In this document: positions 18,366-27,366 of the stretch, one piece after another
How positions within the stretch are numbered: the stretch's first letter is position 1
Layout of the letters: the number at the start of each line of letters is the position of its first letter
Source: Verrucomicrobiaceae bacterium
Lineage (GTDB): Bacteria > Verrucomicrobiota > Verrucomicrobiia > Verrucomicrobiales > Verrucomicrobiaceae
Length of the DNA: 64,000 bases
Reading direction: 5' to 3'
NCBI GenBank assembly: GCA_024232965.1
Contig: JACKQF010000001.1
Location: 124,001 to 188,000, forward strand
Notes under the pieces: generated by a model
What the model was told of the DNA's origin: nothing
Seen by the model: the letters and a program-made list of their open reading frames with translations, nothing else
Databases searched by the model: none
Program-made: the position numbers and the translations under genes

Positions 18366-19964
18366 ATGAAAGCTAAGCAAAGATCCTTCTACCTACTGGC
18401 TGATAGAGTCGATGATCTCTGCGAGATGCACTCTGAGTGCGAGCGAATATTGAAAGAAAAGGAGTTGGTGTGCAGTGATTGCGGACTTCTGCTGACTTGC
18501 GGTCCAATAGATGTAGCGCTGTACGAGACGCCCGCCTGCACTCAGGTACTGTCGGGAATAAGTGGGCTTACGGGGATTGGCTTGATTCATGACAAACTAT
18601 TGATGCAGTTGGGGGATGTGACCAACTATCTCCATTTGGGGGGCGTATTTTGGGACGGACCCAAACGGTTGCCGAATTGGAATACGTTTGTGGGGAAGAA
18701 AATGCACATTGTTAGAGGGGTCGATTATGCTCGTTATCGGCACTGCACAGAATGTGGCGGAGTTCATTACTATTCGCGTGACCAGACGTTCTTGTTTCCC
18801 GCTCCTACTGTCCCCATCTCGGTATCGAAATGTTCTGATTTGATCGTGGATCAAAACTTCTATGATACCCTTGATCTGGCTGCTCCTGCGTGGCGCACAG
18901 TCCGGGTACGACGACTCGAAATCCCGGAGGTGCCACCAGATGGGTACACAGAGCTATCCTCTGAGGTTGCATGCAAAAAGGCTCAGGGTTTTGTAATATC
19001 GTCAGGTAAAGCAAAGGTCGTAGGGCGGAACGCTGATGCGGCCACTCGTGGACGTCTCTCGACGAAAATGAGGCAGCAGCCAGAACGAACTCCCTCAGAA
19101 CAACTGGCATACAACGAGGCTTCGAAGCGAATTGACGCAAGTCGTCGAGCAGGGGCGGCAGGGACTACGCTGGACTTGTCGGGTCTAGGACTGACTGATC
19201 TTCCTCCGCAGATCTGGAGCCTTTCAGCGTTGAAAGAGCTTGATCTTGGTGATAATCAGCTCTCCAGCCTACCGCCTGAGATAGGAGAACTCAAGGCTCT
19301 ATCCCGCCTGTGTATTTTCGGGAATCAGCTATTGGGCCTGCCGCCGGAGATTGGCCAGCTATCCGCTCTGTCGCACTTGGATCTGACAAGCAATCTCCTG
19401 ATGGAACTGCCGGCTGAGATTGGCCAGCTTTGCGCTTTGTCAGAGCTGTATTTGATGACTAACCAGCTCTGCCGTCTGCCATCACAAATCCGCCACCTCA
19501 CAGCACTTACGAATCTAATTCTTTCTGGGAACGAACTTCCAGAACTCATTCCAGAAATCGGCTGCCTCACCCGGCTGCAAGAACTTGATCTTGGCGGCAA
19601 TCAACTCACATCGCTACCAATTGAGATTGGCAATCTCCGCAGCCTGTCTGAGTTCAACGTGAGCGACAATCAGCTCACGGGTCTGCCAACTGAAATCGGT
19701 AATCTCCACAACCTGAAGACGCTTGATCTCGGTGGAAATCGCCTGAAAAAGATATTGCCGGAGGTGTGTCGGCTCCGAAGCCTTAGGAGACTTGCCGTGA
19801 GGGACAATCTATTGAACAGCCTGCCTCCAGAACTGAATGAACTGTCTGGGCTCAAGGAAATCGTTCTCTATGGCAACAAAATCAAAATCAAGAGCCTGCC
19901 GAAAAAAATTCAGTCAGCGGTGTCCATGCAGTTTGATTTAGCAGGTCTGGTCGGCGGGGAATGA
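18366..19964 (+). CDS. Two-CXXC domain fused to leucine-rich repeats
   Basis: I place the start at the ATG 18366 (MKAKQRSFYLL); the longer frame would need a TTG. The 532-residue product has two parts. Residues 1-215 contain C36-SD-C39-G and C127-TE-C130-GG about 90 residues apart, an arrangement reminiscent of the double-CXXCG immunity-protein family (SitI6-like), where the cysteines probably bind zinc. Residues about 265-520 hold roughly ten leucine-rich repeats of about 23 residues ('L-LG-NQLTSLP-EIG-L'), a protein-binding solenoid. There is no signal peptide, so it is probably cytoplasmic. The domain assignment of the first part is by eye. No toxin gene is adjacent; ileS follows after 131 bases. 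Confidence 0.7.
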   Translation: MKAKQRSFYLLADRVDDLCEMHSECERILKEKELVCSDCGLLLTCGPIDVALYETPACTQVLSGISGLTGIGLIHDKLLMQLGDVTNYLHLGGVFWDGPKRLPNWNTFVGKKMHIVRGVDYARYRHCTECGGVHYYSRDQTFLFPAPTVPISVSKCSDLIVDQNFYDTLDLAAPAWRTVRVRRLEIPEVPPDGYTELSSEVACKKAQGFVISSGKAKVVGRNADAATRGRLSTKMRQQPERTPSEQLAYNEASKRIDASRRAGAAGTTLDLSGLGLTDLPPQIWSLSALKELDLGDNQLSSLPPEIGELKALSRLCIFGNQLLGLPPEIGQLSALSHLDLTSNLLMELPAEIGQLCALSELYLMTNQLCRLPSQIRHLTALTNLILSGNELPELIPEIGCLTRLQELDLGGNQLTSLPIEIGNLRSLSEFNVSDNQLTGLPTEIGNLHNLKTLDLGGNRLKKILPEVCRLRSLRRLAVRDNLLNSLPPELNELSGLKEIVLYGNKIKIKSLPKKIQSAVSMQFDLAGLVGGE

Positions 19965-20095
19965 TAGCTGTTAGGAATTGTGATTGTCTAAGGCTGAGGG
20001 GCGTCGGAAGGGTTCTCGGGGCCAGATTGCCACTTGATCAATCCTTGTCTTTTCCAGCATCACGCTCTAGGGTCGCCGCTTCTTTCCCCGACCTC

Positions 20096-22849
20096 ATGAG
20101 CTCTGATTCCGCCGCCCCTAAGAACTACAAAGACACCGTTCTCCTCCCGAAGACTGACTTCCCAATGAAGGCAGATCTTGTCACGCGCGAGCCGCAGCGG
20201 CTCGCCAAGTGGGAGGCAGGCAGCCTTTATCAGCGCATTCAGGAGCAGTCGGCAGGCAAGCCGAAGTTCGTTCTGCATGATGGTCCTCCCTTTGCCAATG
20301 GTGATGTCCATATGGGCACCGCGCTGAACAAGGTGCTAAAGGACATCATTGTGAAATCCAAGACCATGGCCGGCTACCATGCCCCGTACATCCCAGGTTG
20401 GGATTGCCATGGCCTGCCGATCGAATTCAAGGTCGTGAAGGAGGCCAAAGACCTCGCCCCGGCGGAGATCCGCACGCGTTCCGAGGCCTATGCCCGCAAG
20501 TTCATTGACATCCAGCGGCAGTCCTTCAAACGACTCGGCGTCTTTGGTGATTGGGAGAACCCTTACCTCACACTGGCCCCAACCTATGAGGCGGATATCA
20601 TGCGCACCTTTGCGAAGTTCTTGGAAAAGGGCCTCGTGTATCGTGCCAAGCGCCCAGTGCTCTGGAGCTACGGTGCCCAGACCGCGCTGGCTGAGGCAGA
20701 GGTGGAGTACAAGGAAAAGACCTCGCCCGCCATCTATGTGACCTTTGCGCTCAAGGATCCACCGCCTGGGCTTGAGGACGCCAGCCTCGTTATCTGGACG
20801 ACCACTCCATGGACGCTCCCTGCGAACCTCGGCATCGCCTTGCATCCTGGCTTTGATTACGTTTGCGGAACGTTCAACCATGCCGCGACGGGTCGCAGCC
20901 TGAAGCTCATCATCGCCACCTCACGCCTCGAAGCCTTTCAGGCCAGCACGGGTTTCGTGCTCGATCCGGCTCATGCACCAGAGAAGTTCAAGGGCAGCCT
21001 CCTCAATGGCAGCGAGGCGCAGCATCCTTTTCTCCCTCGCACCTCGAAGATCATCGAGGCTCTTTTCGTCACGGACGACACCGGCACCGGCGCTGTCCAC
21101 ATGGCTCCCGGTCATGGCGCGGACGACTACGTCGCAGGCAAGGAGCACGGTCTGGACATCCTTTCCCCTGTCGATGATGCAGGCTGCTTCACTGCGGAAT
21201 GCGGACTGCCAGAGTTCGTCGGCCAACACGTCTTCAAGAGCAACGAAGGCATCATCGCCATCCTAGAAGAAAAAGGCGCCTTGCTCGGGAACGAAAAATA
21301 CGTCCACCAATACCCGCATTGCTGGCGCTCCAAGACCCCCATCATCTTCCGCGCGGTGGAGCAGTTCTTCATCCGCATCGCCGCCTTCCGCGATGAGGCA
21401 CTCAAGGCCATCGATACCGTGAACTGGTTGCCTGCCTGGGGTCGCAATCGCATCTATGGGACGGTGGAAAGCCGCCCAGACTGGTGCATCAGCCGCCAGC
21501 GGACCTGGGGGGTTCCGCTGCCGATCTTTTACGGCACCGATGGCGAGGCGATCATGGATCACACCATCTCGCTCAAGGTCGCGGATGCGGTGGAAAAGCA
21601 TGGCACCAATCTCTGGTTTGAAAAAGACGACCTCTTCTGGAGCGACCTCGTCGGACTCCCCGAAGGCACCAAGCGCTGCAAAGACACACTCGATGTGTGG
21701 ATCGACTCTGGCTCATCTTCCGTGGCCGTTTTGGACCGTCATCCCGAGCTCTACTGCCCCGCCGATGTCTATATCGAAGGCACCGACCAGCATCGCGGTT
21801 GGTTCCAGAGCAGCCTCATGGTCAGCGTCGCTGTTCGCGGAATCGCCCCCTATAAGACGGTCATCACCAATGGCTTCGTCGTTGATACCAGCGGCAAAAA
21901 AATCAGCAAGAGCGACCAAGGCAACGACAAGGCTGCCAAGCCGATGACCGCTGACCACTACTACAACAAGTACGGCGGTGACATGGTCCGCCTCTGGGCT
22001 GCCAGTGTCGATTATCAAAACGACGTCCCCTTCAGCGAGGAGCTCTTCCAGCAGACTGGCGAGTCCTATCGCCGTATCCGCAATACCTTCCGCGTGTTGC
22101 TCGGAAATCTGCACGACGAAGACAAGTCCGCCACAGGGACGCCGGACTACACACTGGTGGACCGCTGGATCCTTGAGCGTCTGCACAATCTCAGTATTGA
22201 GTGCGAAGTCGCTTACGAGCGGTACGACTTTAGAAAGGTCATCAGCACCATTACGCAGTTTGTTTCGGGCGATTTGAGTGCCCTCTATATCGACATCACC
22301 AAGGACCGCATGTACTGCGATGCTGCCAATAGTTCACGGCGTCGGGCTGCACAGGCAGTTATGCGCGAAGTAACGGAAACGCTTTGCGTTTGGCTCGCCC
22401 CTGTGTTGGCTTTTACGGCAGACGAAACATGGGAGTATCTTGGACACAAAGACAGCATTCATTTGCAGCCTTTTAGAAAACCAAATCCAAATCACATTTT
22501 CGAAGGCGTTTCATCGGCCGTCGAGGATCTCCTCAAAGCCCGTGCCGTCATCCAGCAGGCTATCGAGGCAGCCCGCCAAGCCAAGCAGATCGGCTCCAAT
22601 CTGGAAGCCAACGTGAAGCTGACGCTACCAGAGGCTGGCTTTGCACAGGCCATCTTCAGCGACCACCCAGCGCTTCAAGAATTCTTCATTCTCAGCGAAC
22701 TACAGATCGCACGCGGCCCAGAACTCGCCGCCACGGTCGAAGTCTGCACCAACCCGAAATGCGGCCGTTGTTGGCGACTGCTGCCAGATGTCGGAACCCA
22801 CGCCGAACACCCGACGCTTTGCGGACGGTGCGCCGAGGCGGTGGGGTGA
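20096..22849 (+). CDS. ileS: Isoleucyl-tRNA synthetase
   Basis: Charges tRNA-Ile in the cytoplasm. The start at 20096 (MSSDSAAPKNYKDTVLLP) matches usual IleS N-termini; the longer frame from 19961 overlaps the previous gene and reads as non-coding. The product has 917 residues, close to the bacterial norm. Signatures: the HIGH-type motif in 'PPFANGDVHMG', the CP1 editing domain ('WTTTPWTLPANLGIA'), the KMSKS-type loop as 'KKISKSDQGN', the anticodon-binding domain, and a C-terminal zinc site (CTNPKCGRCW...CGRC) as in bacterial type enzymes. No T-box leader is visible upstream. Confidence 0.97.
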   Translation: MSSDSAAPKNYKDTVLLPKTDFPMKADLVTREPQRLAKWEAGSLYQRIQEQSAGKPKFVLHDGPPFANGDVHMGTALNKVLKDIIVKSKTMAGYHAPYIPGWDCHGLPIEFKVVKEAKDLAPAEIRTRSEAYARKFIDIQRQSFKRLGVFGDWENPYLTLAPTYEADIMRTFAKFLEKGLVYRAKRPVLWSYGAQTALAEAEVEYKEKTSPAIYVTFALKDPPPGLEDASLVIWTTTPWTLPANLGIALHPGFDYVCGTFNHAATGRSLKLIIATSRLEAFQASTGFVLDPAHAPEKFKGSLLNGSEAQHPFLPRTSKIIEALFVTDDTGTGAVHMAPGHGADDYVAGKEHGLDILSPVDDAGCFTAECGLPEFVGQHVFKSNEGIIAILEEKGALLGNEKYVHQYPHCWRSKTPIIFRAVEQFFIRIAAFRDEALKAIDTVNWLPAWGRNRIYGTVESRPDWCISRQRTWGVPLPIFYGTDGEAIMDHTISLKVADAVEKHGTNLWFEKDDLFWSDLVGLPEGTKRCKDTLDVWIDSGSSSVAVLDRHPELYCPADVYIEGTDQHRGWFQSSLMVSVAVRGIAPYKTVITNGFVVDTSGKKISKSDQGNDKAAKPMTADHYYNKYGGDMVRLWAASVDYQNDVPFSEELFQQTGESYRRIRNTFRVLLGNLHDEDKSATGTPDYTLVDRWILERLHNLSIECEVAYERYDFRKVISTITQFVSGDLSALYIDITKDRMYCDAANSSRRRAAQAVMREVTETLCVWLAPVLAFTADETWEYLGHKDSIHLQPFRKPNPNHIFEGVSSAVEDLLKARAVIQQAIEAARQAKQIGSNLEANVKLTLPEAGFAQAIFSDHPALQEFFILSELQIARGPELAATVEVCTNPKCGRCWRLLPDVGTHAEHPTLCGRCAEAVG

Positions 22850-22916
22850 GATGGGGAAATGTTTTGTGACCCGTAGTCGCTTTAGTCTACTCAAAAAGTC
22901 ATAAAGATGGCTTGCC

Positions 22917-23420
22917 ATGAGTGAGGAAGATCCCGTCAACCCATACGCTGCTCCTCAGGCTCTGATCGAGGTCGCTCCGAGGTCATCGCCGGAAAACGCG
23001 GGACGGAGGCCGATGTCTGTGAGGATTGCGACGGCATTGGTGGTGCTTCAGGTGATCTGTGCGGGTTTTCTGAACTTCCGACAATTCGCGATCTGGGGTG
23101 TCCGGGCATTCAGCACGCTGGGGATTGTTAATGTGAGTTACCTCGTTTTGGGACTGTTTGGACTGGGCGCTATCCTCGTGCGACCTCGAAGCCGGGCTGC
23201 GTTCTGGCTATTGCTCGTGATCATGGGCTGGCTGGTGTTCAATACGTTTCGGAATTGTTTTTTCCATTGGAAGACCTACGGCACTGGTCCCCCGGTCTAT
23301 GGAGCATTGGTTGTGGGTTTGCTGTTGGCAGTGCTCTTTTTCCGCATCGGATTTGGTCGACCTAGCCGCCATTACTTCAGCTTTGGGGGCAGCCCAGTTA
23401 ACGTCGAGAATCTGGAGTAA
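22917..23420 (+). CDS. Small membrane protein with N-terminal 'NPYAAP' motif
   Basis: A 167-residue protein. The N-terminus carries 'VNPYAAPQA', a short motif I know from many small membrane proteins of the Planctomycetes-Verrucomicrobia group. It is followed by four hydrophobic segments (about 38-56, 63-88, 97-114 and 126-147) and a polar tail. Function unknown. It starts 67 bases after ileS and runs the same way, so it could be co-transcribed. Confidence 0.65.
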   Translation: MSEEDPVNPYAAPQALIEVAPRSSPENAGRRPMSVRIATALVVLQVICAGFLNFRQFAIWGVRAFSTLGIVNVSYLVLGLFGLGAILVRPRSRAAFWLLLVIMGWLVFNTFRNCFFHWKTYGTGPPVYGALVVGLLLAVLFFRIGFGRPSRHYFSFGGSPVNVENLE

Positions 23421-23481
23421 GCACAGCGGCCTCAATTGCCTGGCCACTGATTTGTATGGGGCAATCCGATGAATGTGAGGG

Positions 23482-23508
23482 ATTCGCCACTTGTATTCGT
23501 GGGCGAAT
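23482..23508. repeat. Inverted repeat before the lipoprotein gene
   Basis: ATTCGCC (23482-23488) pairs perfectly with GGCGAAT (23502-23508) around a 13-base loop, about 20 bases before the lipoprotein start. It could be an operator or the end of the upstream transcript. There is no U-run after it on the plus strand. Confidence 0.35.
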
Positions 23509-23530
23509 GGTCCTCTTGTAGATTTCAACT

Positions 23531-23935
23531 ATGAAACCTACAAATCTACTTCTTATCGCTCTGATCGCTGCTGGTCTGAGCTCATGTGACAAAACCCCAG
23601 AGACAACGAAGGCTGCTGAGGATACGAAAAAGGCCGCAGAAGCCGTTAAAGAGGCTGCTGCCTCTGGAATGAAAGCGGCTGAAGAAGCTGCCAAGGACGG
23701 TGTCGATGCTGCGGCAAAGGGCTTGGATAAAGCCACTGACGCAGTCGAGAAGAAGGCCGCCGAATTGAAAGAGGCTGCTGAAAAAGAAGCTGCTGTCCTC
23801 CGCGAGGCGGCGACAAAGAAGGCGGCTGAAGCGGCCAAGGCAATCGAAGAGGCTGCTAAGAATGCAAGTGAGGCTCTGACGCCAGCACCAGCACCGGCTC
23901 CAACTCCGGCTCCCGCTGCTGAGCCTGCAAAATAA
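23531..23935 (+). CDS. Ala/Lys/Glu-rich helical lipoprotein
   Basis: A 134-residue protein with a short signal peptide and lipobox 'GLSSC' (cleavage before Cys19), so it should be lipidated. The rest is an almost uninterrupted amphipathic helix built from repeats of the 'KKAAEAVKEAA' kind (about residues 30-115), resembling apolipoprotein-like or LEA-like helices, followed by a Pro-Ala-rich tail (APAPAPTPAPAAEPAK). It is probably a monocistronic envelope lipoprotein, because an inverted repeat precedes it and a strong terminator follows. Exact role unknown. Confidence 0.75.
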   Translation: MKPTNLLLIALIAAGLSSCDKTPETTKAAEDTKKAAEAVKEAAASGMKAAEEAAKDGVDAAAKGLDKATDAVEKKAAELKEAAEKEAAVLREAATKKAAEAAKAIEEAAKNASEALTPAPAPAPTPAPAAEPAK

Positions 23936-23966
23936 GTCGTTTGTCCCGTTTATTGGGAACTTTGGG

Positions 23967-24002
23967 AAACCTCCGGGCGTGATGGCGCGGAGGTTTTTTT
24001 TT
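23967..24002 (+). terminator. Rho-independent terminator after the lipoprotein gene
   Basis: AAACCTCCG (23967-23975) pairs perfectly with CGGAGGTTT (23988-23996) around a 12-base loop, and a continuous T-run extends to about 24002. It lies 32 bases after the lipoprotein stop codon. Confidence 0.85.
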
Positions 24003-24120
24003 TGTGGGGTGCGACGGTGGAGAGGCGCGGAGAAGATCGCCGACCAAAAACCCCGTAGCAGACGATCTATGACCGCCGCAAACTTTAGGGGATAACGGTG
24101 CTGTGCCAACGACGGGATAC

Positions 24121-25911
24121 TCAGCCTGCTTCGCTGACTTTTTGTTCAGCGAGACGGGCGGCGCGTTCGGCGAGTTCGATATGGAACTGCTCAGGCGTTG
24201 GGGCCTCACCGAGTTTGCGGGTGCGGGCGAACCAGTCGGCGAAGATTTCGCCTTCGGTGCGCTCTGCCTTGTAGGCGACGAGGAATTCGCGAACTTTGGC
24301 GGGGATGTCATCGCCCAGGACGGACTTGTATTCGAGGCCTGCGAGGCGGTTGCCGCGAATGCTACCGCCGACGAACATGGCGTACTTGTTTGGAGCGCGA
24401 CCGACGAAGCCGAAGTCGGCGTTGTAGGGACGTCCGCAACCGTTAGGGCAGCCCGTCATGCGAATGAGGATGCCTTCGTTTTGAAGGCCAAGCTCTGTGA
24501 GAATCGCGTCGATCTTGTCCATGATTCCTGGCAGGGCGCGCTCTGATTCGCTGAGGGACAGACCGCAGGTTGGCAGGGCCACGCAGGCGTGGGCGACCTT
24601 GCGGGCACGGGTCAGGCTGTGGTCATTGCCGACACCGTGTTTGGCAAGGATGGCATCTACTTGATTTTTTTGCTCTGGAGCCACATCCGCGATCACCATG
24701 TTGGTGTTCGGCGTGACGATGTAGGGCAGGTCGAGCTCGCGTGCCAGTTCTGCAAAGGCACTGCGGTAATGCGGCTGACCTTCTGGGTCGGCGATGCGGC
24801 CCATGCTGACATAGACGCAGCGGTAGAGTTTGCCATCGCCCTGCTCGTGCCAGCCGAGGGCGTCTTCGACGCTGTCGAATTGCAGCTCTTTGGCGGGGAA
24901 GGTCTCGATGCCAGGGAGGCGACGTTGGACTTCGGCGCGGAAGGCGTCGATGCCCATGGTCTGCACAGTGTACTTCATGCGGGCGTTTTTGCGCTCGACT
25001 CGGTTACCGTGATCGCGCTGCGTGGTCACGATGGCCTCAGTGGCATCTACGACGTGGGCGCGCTTGATGTAGAAAAGCGGTTGGGCAAGGAAGGGGCGGG
25101 TGCTGAGCTGACCGTGGCTCATGCCAAAGCCGCCACCGACGGTGATGGTGTAGCCTTCGACAGCGCCATCGACGAGGTGGGGCACGAAGCCGACGTCTTG
25201 GCTGTAGAGATCAACATCGTTGCAGGGCTGGATGGCCACTGCCATTTTGAATTTGCGGGGAAGATAGACCTTGCCGTAGATCGGATCGTCGCTGTCGGTG
25301 GCGGCGGTCACGGCGCGCACTTCTGGAGCGACCTCAGGGGCGGCGGCCCAATTAGGTTCGAGCTTTTCACCATCGAGCCAGATATCGGCATAGGCCTGGC
25401 TGCGCCAGAGGAAGCGTTGGCTGATTTCTTCGGTCAGCGTTTGGGCATCGGCGTGTGCGACGCTTTTGATGGGTGCTGCAGGACCCATGGTGTTGCGCAC
25501 GACATCGCCGCAGGCACCCATGGTGGAAAGGCCACTGTGGCAGACGTTGTGAATAACTTCCTTGAGGCCGCCCTTGAGCACGCCGTGAAGCTGGATGCCC
25601 TGACGGTTGGTCAGGCGCATGGTGCCGACTGCTTTGGTGCAGAGATCATCGTGGATGAGCCACTGCTTGGCGGTGATGCGGCCGCCGGGCATTTTGCTGC
25701 GGATCATGAAGCTCCAGGCCTTCTCTTTGCCCTCTTTCGTCAGCTTTGAGCGCAAATCACGGTCATCCTGCTGATAGCTGCCGTGGAATTTGAGGAGGAT
25801 GTTGGAGTCATCCGGAACGTGGCTCAGGCTGCTGTCAGCAAATTGTTCAGCGATTTGGCCGCGGAGGCCGTTGGAGGCGAGTTTGATGTCTTCTACAGAG
25901 GCTTTGGACAT
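24121..25911 (-). CDS. cysI: Assimilatory sulfite reductase haemoprotein (beta) subunit
   Basis: Reduces sulfite to sulfide with a coupled sirohaem-[4Fe-4S] centre. The start at 25911 (MSKASVEDIKLASNGLRG) is preferred to the longer frame, whose extra 25 residues look non-coding; this gives 596 residues. The cluster cysteines follow the family pattern: C443-x5-C449 (CVALPTC) and C488-x3-C492 (CPNGC). The N-terminal part reads 'LLKFHGSYQQDDRDLR', as in CysI. No CysJ flavoprotein gene is adjacent, so the electron donor may be ferredoxin or a distant CysJ. A nitrite reductase is the alternative, but the CysI-like N-terminus argues against it. Confidence 0.9.
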   Translation of the reverse strand: MSKASVEDIKLASNGLRGQIAEQFADSSLSHVPDDSNILLKFHGSYQQDDRDLRSKLTKEGKEKAWSFMIRSKMPGGRITAKQWLIHDDLCTKAVGTMRLTNRQGIQLHGVLKGGLKEVIHNVCHSGLSTMGACGDVVRNTMGPAAPIKSVAHADAQTLTEEISQRFLWRSQAYADIWLDGEKLEPNWAAAPEVAPEVRAVTAATDSDDPIYGKVYLPRKFKMAVAIQPCNDVDLYSQDVGFVPHLVDGAVEGYTITVGGGFGMSHGQLSTRPFLAQPLFYIKRAHVVDATEAIVTTQRDHGNRVERKNARMKYTVQTMGIDAFRAEVQRRLPGIETFPAKELQFDSVEDALGWHEQGDGKLYRCVYVSMGRIADPEGQPHYRSAFAELARELDLPYIVTPNTNMVIADVAPEQKNQVDAILAKHGVGNDHSLTRARKVAHACVALPTCGLSLSESERALPGIMDKIDAILTELGLQNEGILIRMTGCPNGCGRPYNADFGFVGRAPNKYAMFVGGSIRGNRLAGLEYKSVLGDDIPAKVREFLVAYKAERTEGEIFADWFARTRKLGEAPTPEQFHIELAERAARLAEQKVSEAG

Positions 25912-25992
25912 GAGAAAAAGGGCGCGATTGGGGTTGCTTGTGGGGTTCGAACGGCCTGAAAATGCCACGAAACCGGACCTGTGCAATTAAAT

Positions 25993-26021
25993 AGTGTATT
26001 CCAGATAGAGTTTATCGACAA
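25993..26021 (-). promoter_or_regulatory. Candidate promoter for the sulfite reductase gene
   Basis: On the minus strand, TTGTCG (26021-26016) and TACACT (25998-25993) are 17 bases apart, about 80 bases before the sulfite reductase start and just downstream of folE2. The match is moderate and made by eye. Confidence 0.35.
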
Positions 26022-26022
26022 A

Positions 26023-26808
26023 TCAGTCTTCCTTCTGCTTTTCGATCACTGCCCAGGCGTTGTGATTGTGGATGGACTCGTAGTTTTCTGCCTCCACGCG
26101 ATACCAAGTGATTTTGGGGTGGGCGTTGGCTTTGACGGCGATGTTGCGGACGAGGTCTTCGACAAAGACGGGGTTGTCATAGGCGGCCTCGGTGACGAGC
26201 TTTTCGTCGGGGCGCTTGAGAACACTGTAGAGCTGGCTGCTAGCACTGGTTTCCGCGAGTTCGATGAGATCCTCGATCCACACGGGGTCGGTGAAGCGGA
26301 CGGAGAAGGTGACGAGGCCGCGCTGATTGTGGGCACCGCGTGCGCTGATGGCCTTGGAGCAGGGGCAGAGGGTGGTGACGGGCACCTCGACGGTGACGAC
26401 AAAGTCCGTCTTGTCAGCATCTGCATTTACCTCAAAGACTACGCCGTAGTCGAGCAGGCCTTTGGCACCTGTGGCAGGGGCGGCTTTGGATCGGAAGTAG
26501 GGGAAGCGGAATTCGACGTGTGCCTTTTCTGCGTGCAGGCGGGAAAGGAGTTCCTTGGGCATTGCAGCCATGGAGGCGACGGTCAACTCTGTGCCGTGAG
26601 CATGGAGGACCTCCACAAAGCGGCTCATGTGGGTGCCTTTGTATTGGTGGGGTAGATCGACGGCGAGTGCGACCGTGGCGACGGTGTGTTGCTCGGCCTG
26701 ATCGCGATCGCGGATGCGGAGAGGGAAGCGCAAGTTGCGGACGCCGACTCGATCAATCGGGATGCGACGGTGGTCGTGCTCGTTTTGCGTGTCTGTGAGG
26801 GAAGCCAT
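26023..26808 (-). CDS. folE2: GTP cyclohydrolase FolE2 (type IB)
   Basis: Converts GTP to dihydroneopterin triphosphate, the first step of folate synthesis. The start at 26808 (MASLTDTQNEHDHRRIPID) gives 261 residues, the usual FolE2 length. Family signatures: the N-terminal 'RIPIDRVGVRNLRFPL', the 'TLCPCSKAIS' motif with the catalytic Cys, and C-terminal 'ENYESIHNHNAWAVI'. FolE2 differs from zinc-dependent FolE and in several bacteria replaces it under zinc limitation. A terminator separates it from the ribosomal-protein operon upstream, so it may have its own promoter. Confidence 0.93.
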   Translation of the reverse strand: MASLTDTQNEHDHRRIPIDRVGVRNLRFPLRIRDRDQAEQHTVATVALAVDLPHQYKGTHMSRFVEVLHAHGTELTVASMAAMPKELLSRLHAEKAHVEFRFPYFRSKAAPATGAKGLLDYGVVFEVNADADKTDFVVTVEVPVTTLCPCSKAISARGAHNQRGLVTFSVRFTDPVWIEDLIELAETSASSQLYSVLKRPDEKLVTEAAYDNPVFVEDLVRNIAVKANAHPKITWYRVEAENYESIHNHNAWAVIEKQKED

Positions 26809-26821
26809 CGGAAAAGGGGTG

Positions 26822-26858
26822 AAAAAAATCCCACTGTCACCAAGAGGCAACAGTGGGA
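26822..26858 (-). terminator. Rho-independent terminator after rpsR
   Basis: On the minus strand, TCCCACTGT (26858-26850) pairs perfectly with ACAGTGGGA (26837-26829) around a 12-base loop, then seven U positions follow (26828-26822). It lies 35 bases after the S18 stop and before the folE2 start. Confidence 0.85.
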
Positions 26859-26893
26859 AAGGAGTGTTCAAAGAGCCACTGAGGCAGCTTAGA

Positions 26894-27133
26894 TCAAGGC
26901 ATCAGGTTGACGGCGCGCGCACGCTTCACCTCGCGGGTGATTTTGCGGTGCAGCCATGCTGGCACGCCAGTGATGCGGCGAGGAATCAGCTTGCCAGTTT
27001 CGGAGGTGAAACGGGCGAGGATCTCTGGATTGAGATAGGTCAGCTTTTCAAGCGGCACGTCCAGACGACGGCGTGGGAGCCGGCGGTTGTTGCGGCGAAA
27101 AGAGATGAGGCGTTCTTTGGTCTTCGGTTGCAT
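26894..27133 (-). CDS. rpsR: 30S ribosomal protein S18
   Basis: A 79-residue basic protein with the S18 core 'FTSETGKLIPRRITGVP' and the 'REVKRARAVNLMP' end. It binds the platform of the small ribosomal subunit with S6. It lacks the zinc-binding cysteine pair seen in some S18 proteins and contains no Cys at all. It is the last gene of the operon with L33 and the DksA-like protein; a terminator follows. Confidence 0.95.
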   Translation of the reverse strand: MQPKTKERLISFRRNNRRLPRRRLDVPLEKLTYLNPEILARFTSETGKLIPRRITGVPAWLHRKITREVKRARAVNLMP

Positions 27134-27164
27134 GAGTGTCGTTGTAGGAAAGGCTGACCCCGGA

Positions 27165-27338
27165 TTAGCGAATCTCGCGGTGGAGGGTGCGCTTCTTCAT
27201 GAAGTGGTTGAACTTCACTTTCTCCAAGCGGCCCGGAGTACGGACGCTCTTCTTGTTGCGGGTGGTCACGTAACGGGACGTGGGGAGCCCGGCGGCCTTG
27301 GCCTCCGTGCATTCAAGGATGATGATATCTCGCGGCAT
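27165..27338 (-). CDS. rpmG: 50S ribosomal protein L33
   Basis: A 57-residue protein read from ATG 27338 to TAA 27165. It has the L33 pattern 'SRYVTTRNKKSVRTPGRLE' and 'NHFMKKRTLHRE'. Only one cysteine (C10) is present, so the zinc ribbon of the C+ form of L33 is missing. It lies 31 bases before rpsR and 28 bases after the DksA-like gene, all on the minus strand, so the three are probably one transcript. Confidence 0.95.
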   Translation of the reverse strand: MPRDIIILECTEAKAAGLPTSRYVTTRNKKSVRTPGRLEKVKFNHFMKKRTLHREIR

Positions 27339-27366
27339 AAATTCTCAGGGGGGTCGGGATGCTATC

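Noticed and set aside
20000..20095. T-box leader before ileS
   Set aside because: I could not find a T-box core sequence or a specifier hairpin in the short stretch between the LRR gene and ileS.
24589..25749. 386-codon plus-strand open frame
   Set aside because: It lies fully opposite the sulfite reductase gene, whose cluster cysteines and family motifs prove the minus strand is the coding one.
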